Positions 31,914-43,859 of a DNA stretch of 64,000 nucleotides are shown here, piece after piece. The translations under genes and the position numbers were made by a program. Each line of letters starts with the position of its first letter. The first letter of the stretch is position 1. The stretch comes from Juglans regia (taxonomy: Eukaryota > Streptophyta > Magnoliopsida > Fagales > Juglandaceae): the NCBI RefSeq assembly GCF_001411555.2, contig NC_049904.1, positions 22,519,370 to 22,583,369 on the forward strand, written 5' to 3'. The notes under the pieces were generated by a model, which did not search any database, was not told where the DNA came from, and was given only the letters and a program-made list of their open reading frames with translations.

Positions 31914-34900
31914 AGAAAAGGAATCACATGGCTCTTGATTGCTTCCATCGATATGATTACAACCATCAAGGGAGACATCCCCCACAACAACTGGCTGCCA
32001 TGGTAGCACACTCCAACTCCCTTCATGAGAATAATACATGGCTTATTGACAGTGGTGCTAATCAGCATGTGACAGGGGATCTCTCCAATCTTCAGTTGAC
32101 TGAACCATACAATGGAGGTGATAAAGTAGCTGTGGGAAACAGTAATGAGTTACATATTTCACATACTGGTAAATTCACACTACATGCACCCGGCTCAACC
32201 CTTCACCTTAAAAGTGTTCTACACTGTCCACAAGCTGCTGTCAACCTCTTGTCCATTAATAAATTTTGTCTTGACAATGCTTGCTACTTTGTACTCACTA
32301 GTTCTCATTTTTATGTGAAGGACATCCTCACGGGCCGAATGCTGCTAACAGGACGGAGTGAAGGAGGGTTGTATCCCATTCAAGTTGATCGTCATTCCAT
32401 CAATAAATTTTGTACTCATGTTGCTCTTCTAGGTGTTCGCACAACTTTAGATGTTTGGCATGCAAGACTCGGACATCCTTCCTTACAAACCACCCGAAGT
32501 ATCATAAAAGCTTATGCCTTACCTAGTTCAGGACCATCTAACTTAGATCATGTGTGTGAACCTTGCCTTATGGGAAAGGCCAAGCAATTACCGTTTGATG
32601 AATCCTCTAGAATCACTTCTTCTCCTTTAGATATTGTGCATTCGGATGTATGGGTATCACCAATAACATCAAATGAAGGTCATCACTATTATGTGCTTTT
32701 CATAGATGACTTTTCGAGATTTACTTGGTTGTATCCTATCAAAAATAAATCAGAAGTTTTCTCATGCTTTATGCACTTCAAGTCTCTTGTTGAAAACCAG
32801 TTTTCCACTAAGATCAAACAATTACAAAGTGACAATGGTGGAGAGTATCTTTCACATCAATTTCAAGAATTCCTACGAACATGTGGGATTCATCAACGTC
32901 TCTCGTGCCCTTACACCTCACAACAGAACGGTATAGCTGAGAGGAAACACAGACATGTCATGGAAATAGGACTTTCTTTGTTAGCACAGTCACATCTACC
33001 TACAAAATTTTGGATTGATGCCTTCATGACAGCTATATACCTCATAAACCGAACACCCACACCAACCTTGTCACAAAAATCTCCCTTTTCAAAACTGTTT
33101 GATCAAAAACCAGATTACACTTTCCTAAGAACTTTCGGTTGTGCATGTTATCCCTTGCTAAGGCCTTATACATCACACAAACTAGCCTTACGTAGCAAGC
33201 AATGTGTGTTCCTAGGATATTCCTCCAATCATCACGGTTATCGTTGCTTTGATCTTATCTCAAAGAAAACCTACATCTCTCGGAATGTGGCTTTCAATGA
33301 GCATCTATTTCCAGCAAAAACTTGGTACTCCAACACTCCTCCTGCAGCATCGAACGGCTCCATGACAGGTATGGTCCCTAATCTCATACCCTTTTATTCT
33401 CAAGTTCCTGATGAGTTACTCCCTGGACCAACTCTTGATAATGAGCCCCATATAAATGTTGATATAGGCTTGCCATTCATGCCACCCGAAGCAAGAGAGA
33501 CTCCTCATTCTGATATCCCTCCATCCAATGCTGCCAACACTGAGCATATCCCACAAGAAAATCCTTCTGATATCCCTCCATCCAATGCTGTCAGAACCGA
33601 GCATATCCCACAAGAAAATCCTCATCAACATCACATGGTCACTCGATCACAAACCGGCTCCACTCGGCCCAAACAGTTTCCCGACTTCAAAATTTTTTAT
33701 ACCTCTAAACATCCTCTGTGTGCATTTACCAGTACGCTTAATATTGTTACGCTTGTTACCTATTCGCAAGCTACTCTTTTCCCGGAATGGCAGCAAGCTA
33801 TGCAACAGGAATATGATGCACTTCTTGCAAATGCAACATGGGACTTAGTTCCACGACCATCTGACCATAATATTATTCGGACCAAGTGGGTGTACAAGGT
33901 CAAACAAAAATCAGATGGGAGTCTTGATCGGTACAAAGCTCGTCTCGTAGCAAAAGGGTTCGAACAAATTGATGGAGTTGATTTTGTGGAAACTTTCAGC
34001 CCTGTCATTAAACCAGCAACTATCCGAGTTGTACTTGCTCTTTCAGTTCAATATAGTTGGCCAATCTTACAGTATGATGTCTCTAATGCGTTCTTGCATG
34101 GTAGCCTTGAAGAACAGGTCTTTATCGAACTTGTGGATCCTCACTTTCCGCAACATGTTTGCAAGCTGAAAAAGGCTCTCTATGGCCTTAAGCAAGCGCC
34201 GCAAACATGGTTTCTTCGACTCTCCACCAGCCTACTTGACTTCGGTTTCATTGGCTCCTCAGTTGATACTTCATTATTTACATATCATCATGAAGATATA
34301 CATGTCTTCGTACTCGTTTATGTTGATGATCTGATCATTACAGGGTCCTGTTTATCATTTATTCAGACACTCACTTCTCATCTCCAGCGAGAATTTGCTC
34401 TTAAGTCCCTCGGCAACCTTGGTTACTTCTTGGGGATAGAAGCCTCACGCGATGCTCATGGACTTCACCTAAGGCAGAGTAAATACATTTTGGATGTGCT
34501 TCATCGTTTTCGTATGGTTGGCGCTAAACCATATCCTGCCCTGTGTGTCTCTGGCCAAAAGCTTTCAGCTAGCCATGGGGAACCTGCTGAAGACGTGACT
34601 TCCAACAGGCAAGTTGTGGGCGCCCTACAATACTGCACGTTAACCAGACCAGAGATTGCATATTCGGTCAATCAACTTTGCCAACACCTCCATGCTCCCA
34701 CTGAGATTCACTGGAAATCAGCCAAGAGAGTTCTAAGGTACCTTAAAGGCACAGTTGATCATGGCCTTTATTTCAGTAAAGGGACACTAGGACTCACAGC
34801 TTACTGTGACGCAGATTGGGCTGGAGATACCACAGACCGTCGATCAACTACAGGGTATAGTATATTTTTTGGTCCGTGCCTTGTGTCTTGGTGTGCTAAG

Positions 34901-35371
34901 AAATAGAGTGTAGTCTCTCGGTCTAGTACTGAATCTGAATACCGGGCACTTGCAATGGTAGTGGCTGAATTATACTGGATACGGATGTTATTAAAAGACC
35001 TTCACGTTTCATTGCTTTCTCCTCCCACTTTGTGGTGTGATAACCAGAGTGCTCTTGCTCTTGCTCTTGCAGCTAATCCCATCTATCATGCTCGTACGAA
35101 GCATATAGAGGTTGATTTTCATTTTATTCTTGAAAAAGTTGTTAATGGCGATGTGAAACTCTGCTATATTTCCACCTTGGATCAAATTGGTGATCTTTTC
35201 ACCAAAGGATTATTATCTGCTAGATTCCAAATGTTACGTGACAAGCTCATGGTGTGTGATCTCCCTATTCGCTTGCGGGGGGGTGTAAAGCAACCAACTA
35301 ATGTCGAGCTGTCCAACATCAATAACTCCACAATTGCAGACTCCACGATTGACGTCTCTAGAATAGATTGA
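31901..35371 (+). pseudogene. Copia pol (PR-INT-RT-RNase H), one in-frame stop
   Basis: Open from 31901 to 34906, then continuing in the same frame to 35371 after a single TAG (34904-34906) that replaces the Gln usual in SWCAKKQ. The MPN start is only the first ATG of the frame. Domains: protease WLIDSGANQHVTG (32040); gag-pre-integrase VWHARLGHPS (32454); integrase with IVHSDVWVSP, YYVLFIDDFSRFTW (32690), LQSDNGGEYL (32823) and QQNGIAERKHRH (32921), so the DDE triad is present; RT with KNKSDGSLDR-type start, LKKALYGLKQAPQTWF and intact YVDDLIITG (34318); RNase H AYCDADWAGD (34800). The last ~85 nt lie in the 3' LTR. Apart from the gag frameshift and this stop it looks intact. Confidence 0.93.
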
Positions 35372-35530
35372 TTCTATTCATTCTATTTTAGGAATTGTTC
35401 TGTACATACCTTATTAACTTTAAGCTTTATATGTAAAGTTTCCTAGTGTATATCCTGACATAAATGTATTGTCTCTATATATAATAAACTCCAAATGCTA
35501 TGACAAATTGTCAAAGCACGCTTATTTTCA
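35284..35530 (+). repeat. 3' LTR of young copia
   Basis: 247 bp, the partner of 30726-31009 without the 37 bp duplication. It ends ~320 bp upstream of the subtilase TATA box, in the same orientation as that gene. Confidence 0.95.
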
Positions 35531-35848
35531 AGGCCCATAAATTTTTTCACATACCTACTTAATTTATATGAGACCTCCTCCTGAGATATTGGCCGGCCGG
35601 TTTCTTATTTCATGTCAAAAAACTATATTAGTTACGTGCCAAGATGTGATGTGATGCAATAGAGTTAGCTTTTTATAATTTGATATAGATAGATGTTTAA
35701 AATATAATAATTATGTTTTGCTCAATTTCTATACTGTCGTGTAGGTAGCAAGACTTTTTACTTATCGGATTGCCTCCCTATTCTATAAAAGATGTACAAT
35801 TGTGATTGATTTGAATCTATCTGATTACTTACGATTTCTCTAAACGAA

Positions 35849-35857
35849 TATAAATAG
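35849..35857 (+). promoter_or_regulatory. TATA box of the subtilase gene
   Basis: TATAAATAG lies 60-68 bp before the start codon at 35917, in an otherwise AT-moderate promoter. Transcription would start near 35880, leaving a short 5' UTR. Confidence 0.65.
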
Positions 35858-35916
35858 TACCTCTTTATGATTTCTCAATGTTATATTCCATTATCATTGG
35901 CAATATCTGAGTTGCA

Positions 35917-36960
35917 ATGAAGAGATTCTCTCTCATCTCTATCCTCCTACTCCTCCCTCTGATCTTAGTCTCATGTGCAGATAAACAGGTCTGTCTTCTT
36001 TTCTTAAAAGAATTTGGATTCTCGGTGCATTTGACAGTATTGTTGTTATTGTTTTCTGTTAGGATTTATTCTGCAAGAAAGATTTGTTACTATATTCTGT
36101 TCTTTGGTTCCTTTTCTTTTTGTGGTTGGGGACGGGGGGGCACCACAGGTTTACATGGTGAACATTGGACAGCACAGTGGAGAAAAAGCATTGCATGAGA
36201 TTGAAGACTCTCATCATTCATATCTGCTCTCTGTGAAAAAGACCGAGGAAGAAGCCAGAGCTTCTCTACTTTACAGTTACAAGCACAGCATCAATGGTTT
36301 TGCTGCACTACTCTCAACAGAAGAGGCCTCAAAGCTATCCGGTAAACAAAACCGGCCTCAAATGGATTTGTTTCCTCTCTCTCTTTCTCTCTCTAGATCT
36401 CTCTCTGCAGAATATAAAAAGAGTGGTTTTGAACAGAACTAGAGGAAGTGGTATCGGTGTCACGGAGCCACCAAAGAAAGTATTCATTGCACACCACAAG
36501 ATCATGGGATTTCATAGGATTACAAGAGGAAGAGGGACATCAAAAGCAGCACGCGTGGAAGGGAGACGACTTACTGTCCAAGGCCAGATACGGCAAAGAT
36601 GTCATAGTTGGGGTCCTGGATAGTGGTAACAATTTCAAAACAAACTCGAAATAGTTTTTGGCCCTATGACTGTTTGACATGTTTGCAATTTAGCAACTAC
36701 ATGTATCTACGAGTGTAAATGATACAATTTCGTGCGGATTGAAGACAATAGGATTGCTTGTGATCAAGAATACTGTTGTTCTAATCAGGTGTGTGGCCAG
36801 AATCAAACAGCTTCAGTGATAAAGGAATGGGACCGATCCCAAAATCATGGAAGGGAATCTGCCAGACTGGAGTTGCTTTCAACTCCTCCCATTGTAATAG
36901 GTGAGCTTGCTTTCTTTATTTTTGTGACATGCATACTGTTGCTTTTTGTTCTGCATTCCT

Positions 36961-37009
<49 letters not shown>

Positions 37010-40000
37010 GTGTGACCAACTTTAAATTAAGATCTTTATGGATGAGTTTGTTTAATTAGCAATATTAAAGCCACATGAGGAATGGTGAATTTTTGTCCCG
37101 AATTCCCACCAACGGTCTTGGGAACTTGAGAAGATCCTGCAATATTTGAACCAAGAATATCTTAGGCTACCATATATGCAGCAGTTCTGCACATGATGAG
37201 CCTTAATTGCTTGCAAAACAACACAACATTTGTTAGACACACACTTTGAATAATTTGTTGTATCTGTAGTGATTATATATATACTGCTAAGAGGCCTTGC
37301 ATGCGGGTCCTTGTCCCACCATAGGAATCTTTGAATATTGGAATTCTTAATAATTGGACCCAAAGAAGATTGGAACTCATCTGTGGCTTTCTTAATCAAA
37401 GTCGTAGTGAATATTTTCATCATTAAATTGATGATCATCAATTGCAGTAGGTTTTCTATAAAACGATCGTGTCGTTTTCAGATGGCTACACATTCAACTC
37501 TTGCACTAGGAACATTTTGACTAAAGCTAGAATATAATCAATTTGTTCTCAATCCATCCCAGAAAAGAAAATTATTAAGCTTATAACCCACCAAGGAACT
37601 CAGATTGGGGAAAAGAAAAAAGAAAAAAGAGAGAGAGAGAGAGATAAAGTTGCATTCCCAAAGATATAGCTGTCTAATTATAACCGTAGTATCTTTTCCA
37701 GGACAAAAATGTTCACATGACAACATCCCATGAGGGCCACACATTGTCCTATAATGTGTCGTTTTACCTTTGTCCATTTCGATCAAATTGATTCAATTAT
37801 TTTTGGCTTCTTTGTCATGCATTCCCCCCATCTTGTGATCAGCTCCCCAATCAGTGCTAGCTCCAGTGCCCCCATGCATTTCAAAGTATCCTATCCTGTT
37901 TCTTTTCATTTTTCTATGTCTGTTGGGTCAATCTAAGTGATCACATGAATTATTGCATCGATCCCTTCAAATTATAGATGAAATCAACAACATTAAGGCA
38001 TCCATAAAGAAGTTGATCACTTTGATCAGGCCTTTTGAGATAAGAAAATTAGAGAAAAACTGTCTAATAATGCTCTTCTTTATGTTGAATTTACATCCTG
38101 AGAATGTCTAATGAAGTATCACTACCATGGATTCTTTCATTTAGCGACGCTATAAATATCATGAATGAGTAATGCTACTCATCATCTTAATTATATAAAT
38201 ATCATCATTCTCTTATCATCTCAAGATGTCACATTAGATGGTTAGAGACTAATTATAATATTTTACTTGTAAGCCTAACTATCATTTAATGCCACATCAT
38301 GAAATAATGAAAAAATAGATGAATAGATTTTTTCATCATGAATAATCTCGAACGATCAAGATTTCTTATCATTTTCTAACCAAAACAAAAAATCATGATG
38401 AGATTGTCTATACCGTCAACAAGAAATTTGGTCGATCGTAATTCCGTTGTATAGAAAGGATGAACAAAAATAGATTTTATTAGTTTCTTTTCCACAACTA
38501 AATTAATCTCATTTTTTTCAGGAAGCTCATTGGAGCCAGGTACTACCTAAAGTCTTATGAGGCAAACCTGGGCCCTCTAAACACCACTGAGGATTACCGA
38601 TCACCTCGTGACAAGGATGGTCATGGAACACACACTGCCTCAACAGTTGGCGGCCAAAGGGTCCTCAACGTCTCGGCCATCGGTGGCTTTGCTCACGGCA
38701 TTGCCACCGGTGGAGCACCACTCGTACGGCTAGCCATATACAAAGTGTGCTGGCCAATACCCGGCCAGTCGAAAGTAGACGGGAACACATGCTTTGCGGA
38801 AGACATGTTAGCGGCCATTGACGATGCCATTGGGGATGGTGTTAACGTTCTAAGCGTTTCCATCGGGACTAAACAACCTTCTAAATATACGGAGGATTAT
38901 ATTGCAATTGGAGCACTCCATGCTGCGAAGAAAAACATTGTTGTTGCATGTAGTGCTGGGAACCAAGGCCCTGCACCTTCAACTTTATCAAATCCAGCTC
39001 CATGGATCATCACCGTTGGTGCTAGTAGTGTTGACCGTCAGTTTATCGCTCCTGTCGTGCTGGGAAATGGTCTCAGAATTGAGGTAAATAGTTTTACATT
39101 AAGTTATGTATATTTTCTCGAGAAATTAAAGAAAAAGTGTGCAACTAAAATTCTAGTCAGGCTTGAGATTAGTTATGTATTGTTGTTGGCCTTTTCAAAT
39201 CATTGCTAGGGACAAACTGTGACTCCATCTAAGCTGGAGAACAAGTTATACCCATTGGTATACGCGGCAGATGTAGTTAATCCAAATGTGTCAAAAGAAG
39301 CTCTTGGGTAATTTTTCTCTCAACTTTTGACTCATATTCTTTCTGGGAATACAAACATGATCTTGATTAGCACACCCTGCATTCGTAATACCAAATATTA
39401 ATGTTGCAGGCAATGTCTCCCTGGCTCTCTTTCACCTGAGAAGGTAAGGGGAAAGATAGTGTTGTGCATGAGAGGTCTTGGGACCAGGGCTGGAAAAGGC
39501 ATAGAAGTTAAGATGGCAGGTGGTTTTGGTTTTATCCTTGGAAATAGTAAGGCGAATGGAGCTGAGTTATCATGTGATGCACACGTGCTTCCTGCCTCTG
39601 CAGTGACCTATGATGATGCAGTTAGAATTGTTGATTACATCAACTCCAGCAAGAATCCAATGGCGACTATCATACCAGCAAAGACAGTGATAGGTACAAA
39701 GCCAGCACCATTCATGGCTTCCTTCTCTAGCAGAGGTCCTAATGTTATTGACCCTTATATTCTCAAGGTAGACATTTTGCAACTCTATTTCATCTTCTTT
39801 TTTTCCCTAAATCCCACCTTTTTTTTTCTGGCCATATGAATTTAACCAGCATGGGAGAAACAGCATTTACACTACCCCTCAAACATGCATGAACAAATTA
39901 AAACATGTTTTAACTTTAAACTAGTCGTGTAGACATGCCTTGAATTATTTTACAACAAAAACCTCACAAACTTTTGGTTTATTTCAGCATTGATCGACTA

Positions 40001-41349
40001 GAATCAAGATGATATGACTTTTTAAATTCCTCTAAAATTCAGTAACCTTTATAAAAAAAAAAAAATAGCAGAAAAAACAAAAAAAACATGTTGGGAAAAT
40101 CAATAGACTGCACTAAGTACTAACTGTAAATGAAAATTACTAAATTGATTAGATCATACATAGTTTTTCATTTATAATTAACTTCAAAATTAATCATATA
40201 TATTGTAATGCAATAATATATATTGTTCGGTTTACTACTCTGCATGCAGCCTGACATTACAGCTCCAGGGCTGAATATACTGGCAGCATGGAGCGAGGCT
40301 GATCCTCCTACAAAGTTGTCACATCAAGATAACAGAATTGTTAAGTACAATATTTTCTCCGGTACTTCAATGTCATGCCCCCATGTGTCTGCTGCTGCTG
40401 CACTTCTTAAAGCCATACATCCTACTTGGAGCAGTGCTGCAATAAGATCTGCCCTTATGACCACAGGTACTTAATAATTTGTAACTACAATTCATTTCGA
40501 GCTAGGTAAAGTGAAATGTTGATACCCTTTTCATTTCCAACTAAGAAAATCTTTTTATTTGCTTTCAGTTTCTCCCGACTTAAGCTCAAGCTAAAAGTAC
40601 ATAATTAGTATTTATGAAGGATTTAGATCTCTTAGCGTTCCTATATGGATCCTAGGATCTAAAGAGATAGATGGTCGCATGTTATGAGATCTAATTTATG
40701 TGTCTATCTCTCTACTACTCTTGAACAAAATCTCTAGTTGTGACATGATCAATATATGGTATGGCCAACATGCCTTAAAACTTCAACATCTCTCTACCCT
40801 GCAGCTGGATTAACAAACAACATGGGTTCCCCATTGACTGACAACTCTGGCAAAACTGCAACTCCCTTTGCATATGGCTCTGGACACTTACGCCCCACCA
40901 TGGCTGCAGACCCTGGCCTAGTGTACGATGCCTCGCATACCGACTACCTTCTCTACTTGTGCAGTACCATCGGGTCAATCGGCAAATTCGATCCAACATT
41001 CAAGTGTCCTAAAGCAGCACCAAAAGCAATCAACCTCAACTATCCATCCCTAGCAATCCCCAAACTCAATGACACAATCACTGTTCAGCGGACAGTCACG
41101 AACGTTGGTGACAGCAAAAGTGTATATTCCTTTACGGCTAAACCGCCCTTGGGATTCTCGATAAAAGCCTCCCCAAATGTTTTGTCGTTTGATGATGTTG
41201 GCCAGAAGAAGAGTTTCACCATCACGGTGAAAGTAAGAAGAGAGATGCTGAGCAAGGTTGACAAGGATGAGTATGCTTTTGGGTGGTATTCATGGGCTGA
41301 CGGGAAACATATTGTTAGAAGTCCAATGGCAATCTCTTTAGCATACTGA
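35917..41349 (+). CDS. SBT5.6: Subtilisin-like serine protease, SBT5.6-like, nine exons
   Basis: Exons with GT-AG introns: 35917-35988, 36149-36341, 36437-36625, 36789-36900, 38522-39083, 39210-39307, 39410-39767, 40250-40466 and 40805-41349. They give 781 aa without a stop, usual for S8A subtilases. Signal peptide ([20 protein letters not shown]), I9 propeptide ([15 protein letters not shown] to about residue 115), then the peptidase S8 domain with Asp150 (VGVLDSGVWPES), His223 (DGHGTHTAS), Asn336 (CSAGNQGP) and Ser568 (SGTSMSCPH), all intact. A PA domain lies at about 375-500 and the FN3-like C-terminal domain at about 660-781. A secreted (cell wall) endoprotease is expected. By memory the closest relative is Arabidopsis SBT5.6 (AT5G45650), whose substrate I do not know. 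Exon 3 could also begin at 36443 (two residues shorter); 36437 fits the family length better. Confidence 0.93.
36901..38521 (+). other. Large fourth intron of the subtilase
   Basis: 1.6 kb, far longer than the other introns (about 95-480 bp). It holds a (CT)n(TA)n run (36961-37010), a (GA)n run (37628-37644) and a MITE (38170-38340). No coding sequence on the minus strand is convincing. The donor GTGAGC at 36901 and acceptor TTTTTTCAG at 38513-38521 are good. Confidence 0.8.
38170..38340. mobile_element. MITE in subtilase intron 4 (TAATGCTACT family)
   Basis: TAATGCTACTCATCATCTTA...GATGTCACATTAGATGGTTAGAG...TTACTTGTAAGCCTAACTATC...TTTAATGCCACATCATGA. Its reverse complement matches 41520-41680 along the whole length. 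No ORF. Exact ends uncertain. Confidence 0.6.
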
Positions 41350-42205
41350 TCTTGTAACTCATTGGTGATCATGAATCCTTCGTGTTTTATATAGTTTAAA
41401 GGCTCTTTGGTCTAATTATTGGAAGCATACAAAAGAGTACAATATTAAAAATATTGGTGATCATTACAATGGTTTAATTTACTTCGTACGCACGTTTGAA
41501 CTTTTTTTTTCAAAATAATATATTTATCATCTATTTTTTCATCATATTTTCATCATCCTATGATGTAGCATTAAATGATAGATTTACAAGTGAAATATAA
41601 TAAATAATTTTTAATCATCTAATATCACGTCATGAGATGATGAGATAATGATGAGAATTGATATAATAAGTAGCATTACTTTTTTTTTTCATTAGATCAT
41701 TAGCATTACTCTTTTTTTTCATTTGATCATTTAAACTAAATCTATAACATTAAAAATAAAATAGGATGATAAATAGAAATTAATTGTCCAAATTTAGTGA
41801 AAAAAATAAACAAAAAATAGTTTATTCAATCAATTATGAGAGACTGGGGACCTAAACTGTTGTGCCATCATGGACTACATTTGTTCCGACTTTTGCCATT
41901 GTTGTGCCTGTAGCTCCCAACATATTTCGTCCGAAAAATACTATATACAACTGGGAGGGGGAACCGATGCCCCCATGGAAAATGAAACGGGGCTATTTAG
42001 TATATTTTTCCCCCTTCATTTTCAACCCCCGAACTCATCTCCCTCTATTTGCTTTAAATAAAACCAAAGATAAAAACAGAAAGTGGGAAGCTTCAATTCC
42101 ATTTTACCAGGAATTTCCTGGAGATTTTGTCCTGAAACCACATGAAACACAAATGGGTTTTCAAGACTTTTCCTTCCAAAATTCATTAGACTTGTTGTTA
42201 TGACC
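41350..42205. other. Subtilase 3' region and spacer
   Basis: The 3' UTR probably ends within ~100-150 bases of the stop (TTTATATAGTTTAAAGG near 41385). A MITE lies at 41520-41680. The stretch 41860-42200 is of normal complexity and may belong to the minus-strand gene fragment at 42206-42525 as its 3' part, but its frames are broken. Confidence 0.45.
41520..41680. mobile_element. MITE downstream of subtilase, inverted relative of 38170-38340
   Basis: Ends ...ATAATAAGTAGCATTA. Read on the minus strand it repeats the 38170 element (TAATGCTACT, GATGATTA, TTTAATGCTACATCAT). Next to it TAGCATTACTTTTTTTTTTC is tandemly duplicated (41671-41732). Confidence 0.6.
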
Positions 42206-42525
42206 TCATAGTAAACTCTTGAATAGTGAGTAAGTGTAATTTTCGCTACAACTTTCGAATGCAAACATCTTCTGAGTTGCTTTAAAACAGTCTAGGTTTG
42301 GCTGTACCAAAGGTGAGATATTGCCAGCAATTGTTATTTCAACACAAAAATAATCACCATTAGCTGAAGTTCGTACCTTTCCATTTCCTTCCACACCTAG
42401 ATGACCCAATATTTTCTCTTGCTCAAAGTTTCTGTCATTGTAATTAAAAAATTTCTTGGCTTGGAGAACATCAAGAGGACGACTCGCACAATCCCATATC
42501 TGACCAACTGCTGAGATGAGCTAAG
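42206..42525 (-). pseudogene. Terminal-exon-like fragment of an unrecognised gene
   Basis: The minus strand shows a good 3' splice site (TAGCTCATCTCAG at about 42519-42531) followed by an open frame of about 104 codons to a TGA at 42206. It reads VGQIWDCASRPLDVLQAKKF, then ILGHLGVEGNGKVRTSANGD, YFCVEITIAGNISPLVQPNL and KMFAFESCSENYTYSLFKSLL. Composition and lack of repeats look like real host coding sequence. I do not recognise the family. A second candidate piece (SYFVHEEYAPALSDKKNKLV) lies upstream at about 42560-42640 but is interrupted. Either the last exons of a degraded gene or a fragment carried by the neighbouring transposon. Confidence 0.5.
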
Positions 42526-42779
42526 TTGTAGTTACCACAGACTAGGGTTCAGATGTTTGATTGACCAACTTATTTTTCTTATCAGAGAGGGCAGGAGCAT
42601 ATTCTTCATGAACAAAATAGGAAGCTCAAAGGACGCCCCTCAACTAGTAGAGACCTGTATTTGATTTCGTGGAAACCTCGAGATCTTGGTCTGAAGGAGC
42701 AGACGAAAAGAGTTTTCTTTGTCTTGAAACAGAAAGAGTAGACAAAAAGAGGGAAAGATTCCTAAACTTTATTCAGTTT

Positions 42780-43560
42780 TTTTTTAATATATCCATGTCA
42801 GCCCAACTGGCCAGTAGATGATACCAGAGATGTAGACCGGTCAGAGGTCGAGGGTACTGATCGTGAGGCTTGGAATGATGATCAAGACGAGGATTTCTGC
42901 ATCCTCTTGATCGAGACGCAGATCAAGAGGAAGAACGCCTTCAACCAAATACATTTGCTACATTTATTCCACATGTTGCAGCTTATTGTTGAAACAAACC
43001 TAGATCCTGTGGCACATAAGACCACATTTAGTCAGACTCGGGCACAGTTTTTGATACGAGTGGCACATGAAAATCTGTCACTGCGCATCTTTGAGAGAAT
43101 CCGTTACGAGGCGAGCATCGTCTCCACGGACAACCTCTCATACGGCGTCATCATCAGCCGGCCATTACTTACTAGGAGAATGCCACTCCAACTGGAGGAG
43201 CGAGTCACAAATTAGATGAACTCCTTCGACATGAGCACGCATCGACGTAGCATTGGACAGGCGAGGGGGTATCCTCGACTTCAGCCACCCTCTGTACCAG
43301 ATCTAGCTCCTCCGACTCAGCCTGAGCCTAGTGTGGGGAGTAGTAGTCAGCAGCCGACGAGTACATCTGCAAGAGATGCACAGGCAACTTGGGTTGATGC
43401 GGTGATCTCACAATTGACTGCACATAGCGATCGACAGATCGTGGCTATAGAGAAGTCTGTCATCGAGATAGTCCATCGTGTAGGTATCCTCAATGAGAAA
43501 GTTGATAGCTTAACTGAGGAGATACGGAGTATGAGTTTCGTGAACAACGCGTTCGTCTGA
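42780..43560 (+). pseudogene. Plant transposon-associated protein ORF, broken
   Basis: One reading frame runs from about 42830 (DRSEVEGTDREAWNDDQDED) through 42907-43212 to 43560, with a single in-frame TAG at 43213-43215. The first part (HLLHLFHMLQLIVETNLDPV, RAQFLIRVAHENLSLRIFER) resembles the 'putative plant transposon protein' domain often found beside gypsy or CACTA sequences. The second part is Pro/Ser/Gln-rich (QPPSVPDLAPPTQPEPSVGS) and ends in a predicted coiled coil (IEIVHRVGILNEKVDSLTEE). Family assignment is by memory and tentative. Confidence 0.5.
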
Positions 43561-43859
43561 GTGTTGTTTACAAAATTCTATCGTATTTTGTATTTTTCTT
43601 TTAATATATGTAAGGAACAATATTATTTAATATATCTATTGCTTTTTAATTTCAATTCTCAATTTTTTTAATGTTAGATTTTTCAACTTTAATACTAAAT
43701 CACTGCACTCCAACTTTAATACTAATTATATAATTATATTTTACAAATTGTGTATATATAAATATATATTAAAAATTTTTAGACTTATTCACAAATTATA
43801 CACCATAAAAATTACATAATTTTTAAATTAGAGTCATATTTAATTTAAATTTATAATTA

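Larger units (their letters stand above)
30726..35530 (+). mobile_element. Young, nearly intact Ty1/copia element
   Basis: 4805 bp, flanked by an exact 5 bp target duplication AGGCC (30721-30725 and 35531-35535). The LTRs are 30726-31009 (284 bp) and 35284-35530 (247 bp), both TGTAAAGCAAC...TATTTTCA. They differ by about 6 substitutions in 247 aligned positions (~2.4%). The 37 bp length difference lies in one place: the 5' LTR has two copies of a 28 bp unit (GATTGACGTCTCTAGAATAG core) and a 9 bp addition. The primer site TGGTATCAGAGCA is at 31010. The polypurine tract GCGGGGGGG ends at 35283. The short LTRs and single gag-pol fit an Ale/Retrofit-like lineage. Confidence 0.96.

Noticed and set aside
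31641..32039. 132-codon minus-strand ORF
   Set aside because: Antisense shadow of the intact copia gag-pol.
36149..36442. 112-codon ORF beginning at ATG 36104 as a separate small gene
   Set aside because: It is exon 2 of the subtilase read through the flanking introns.
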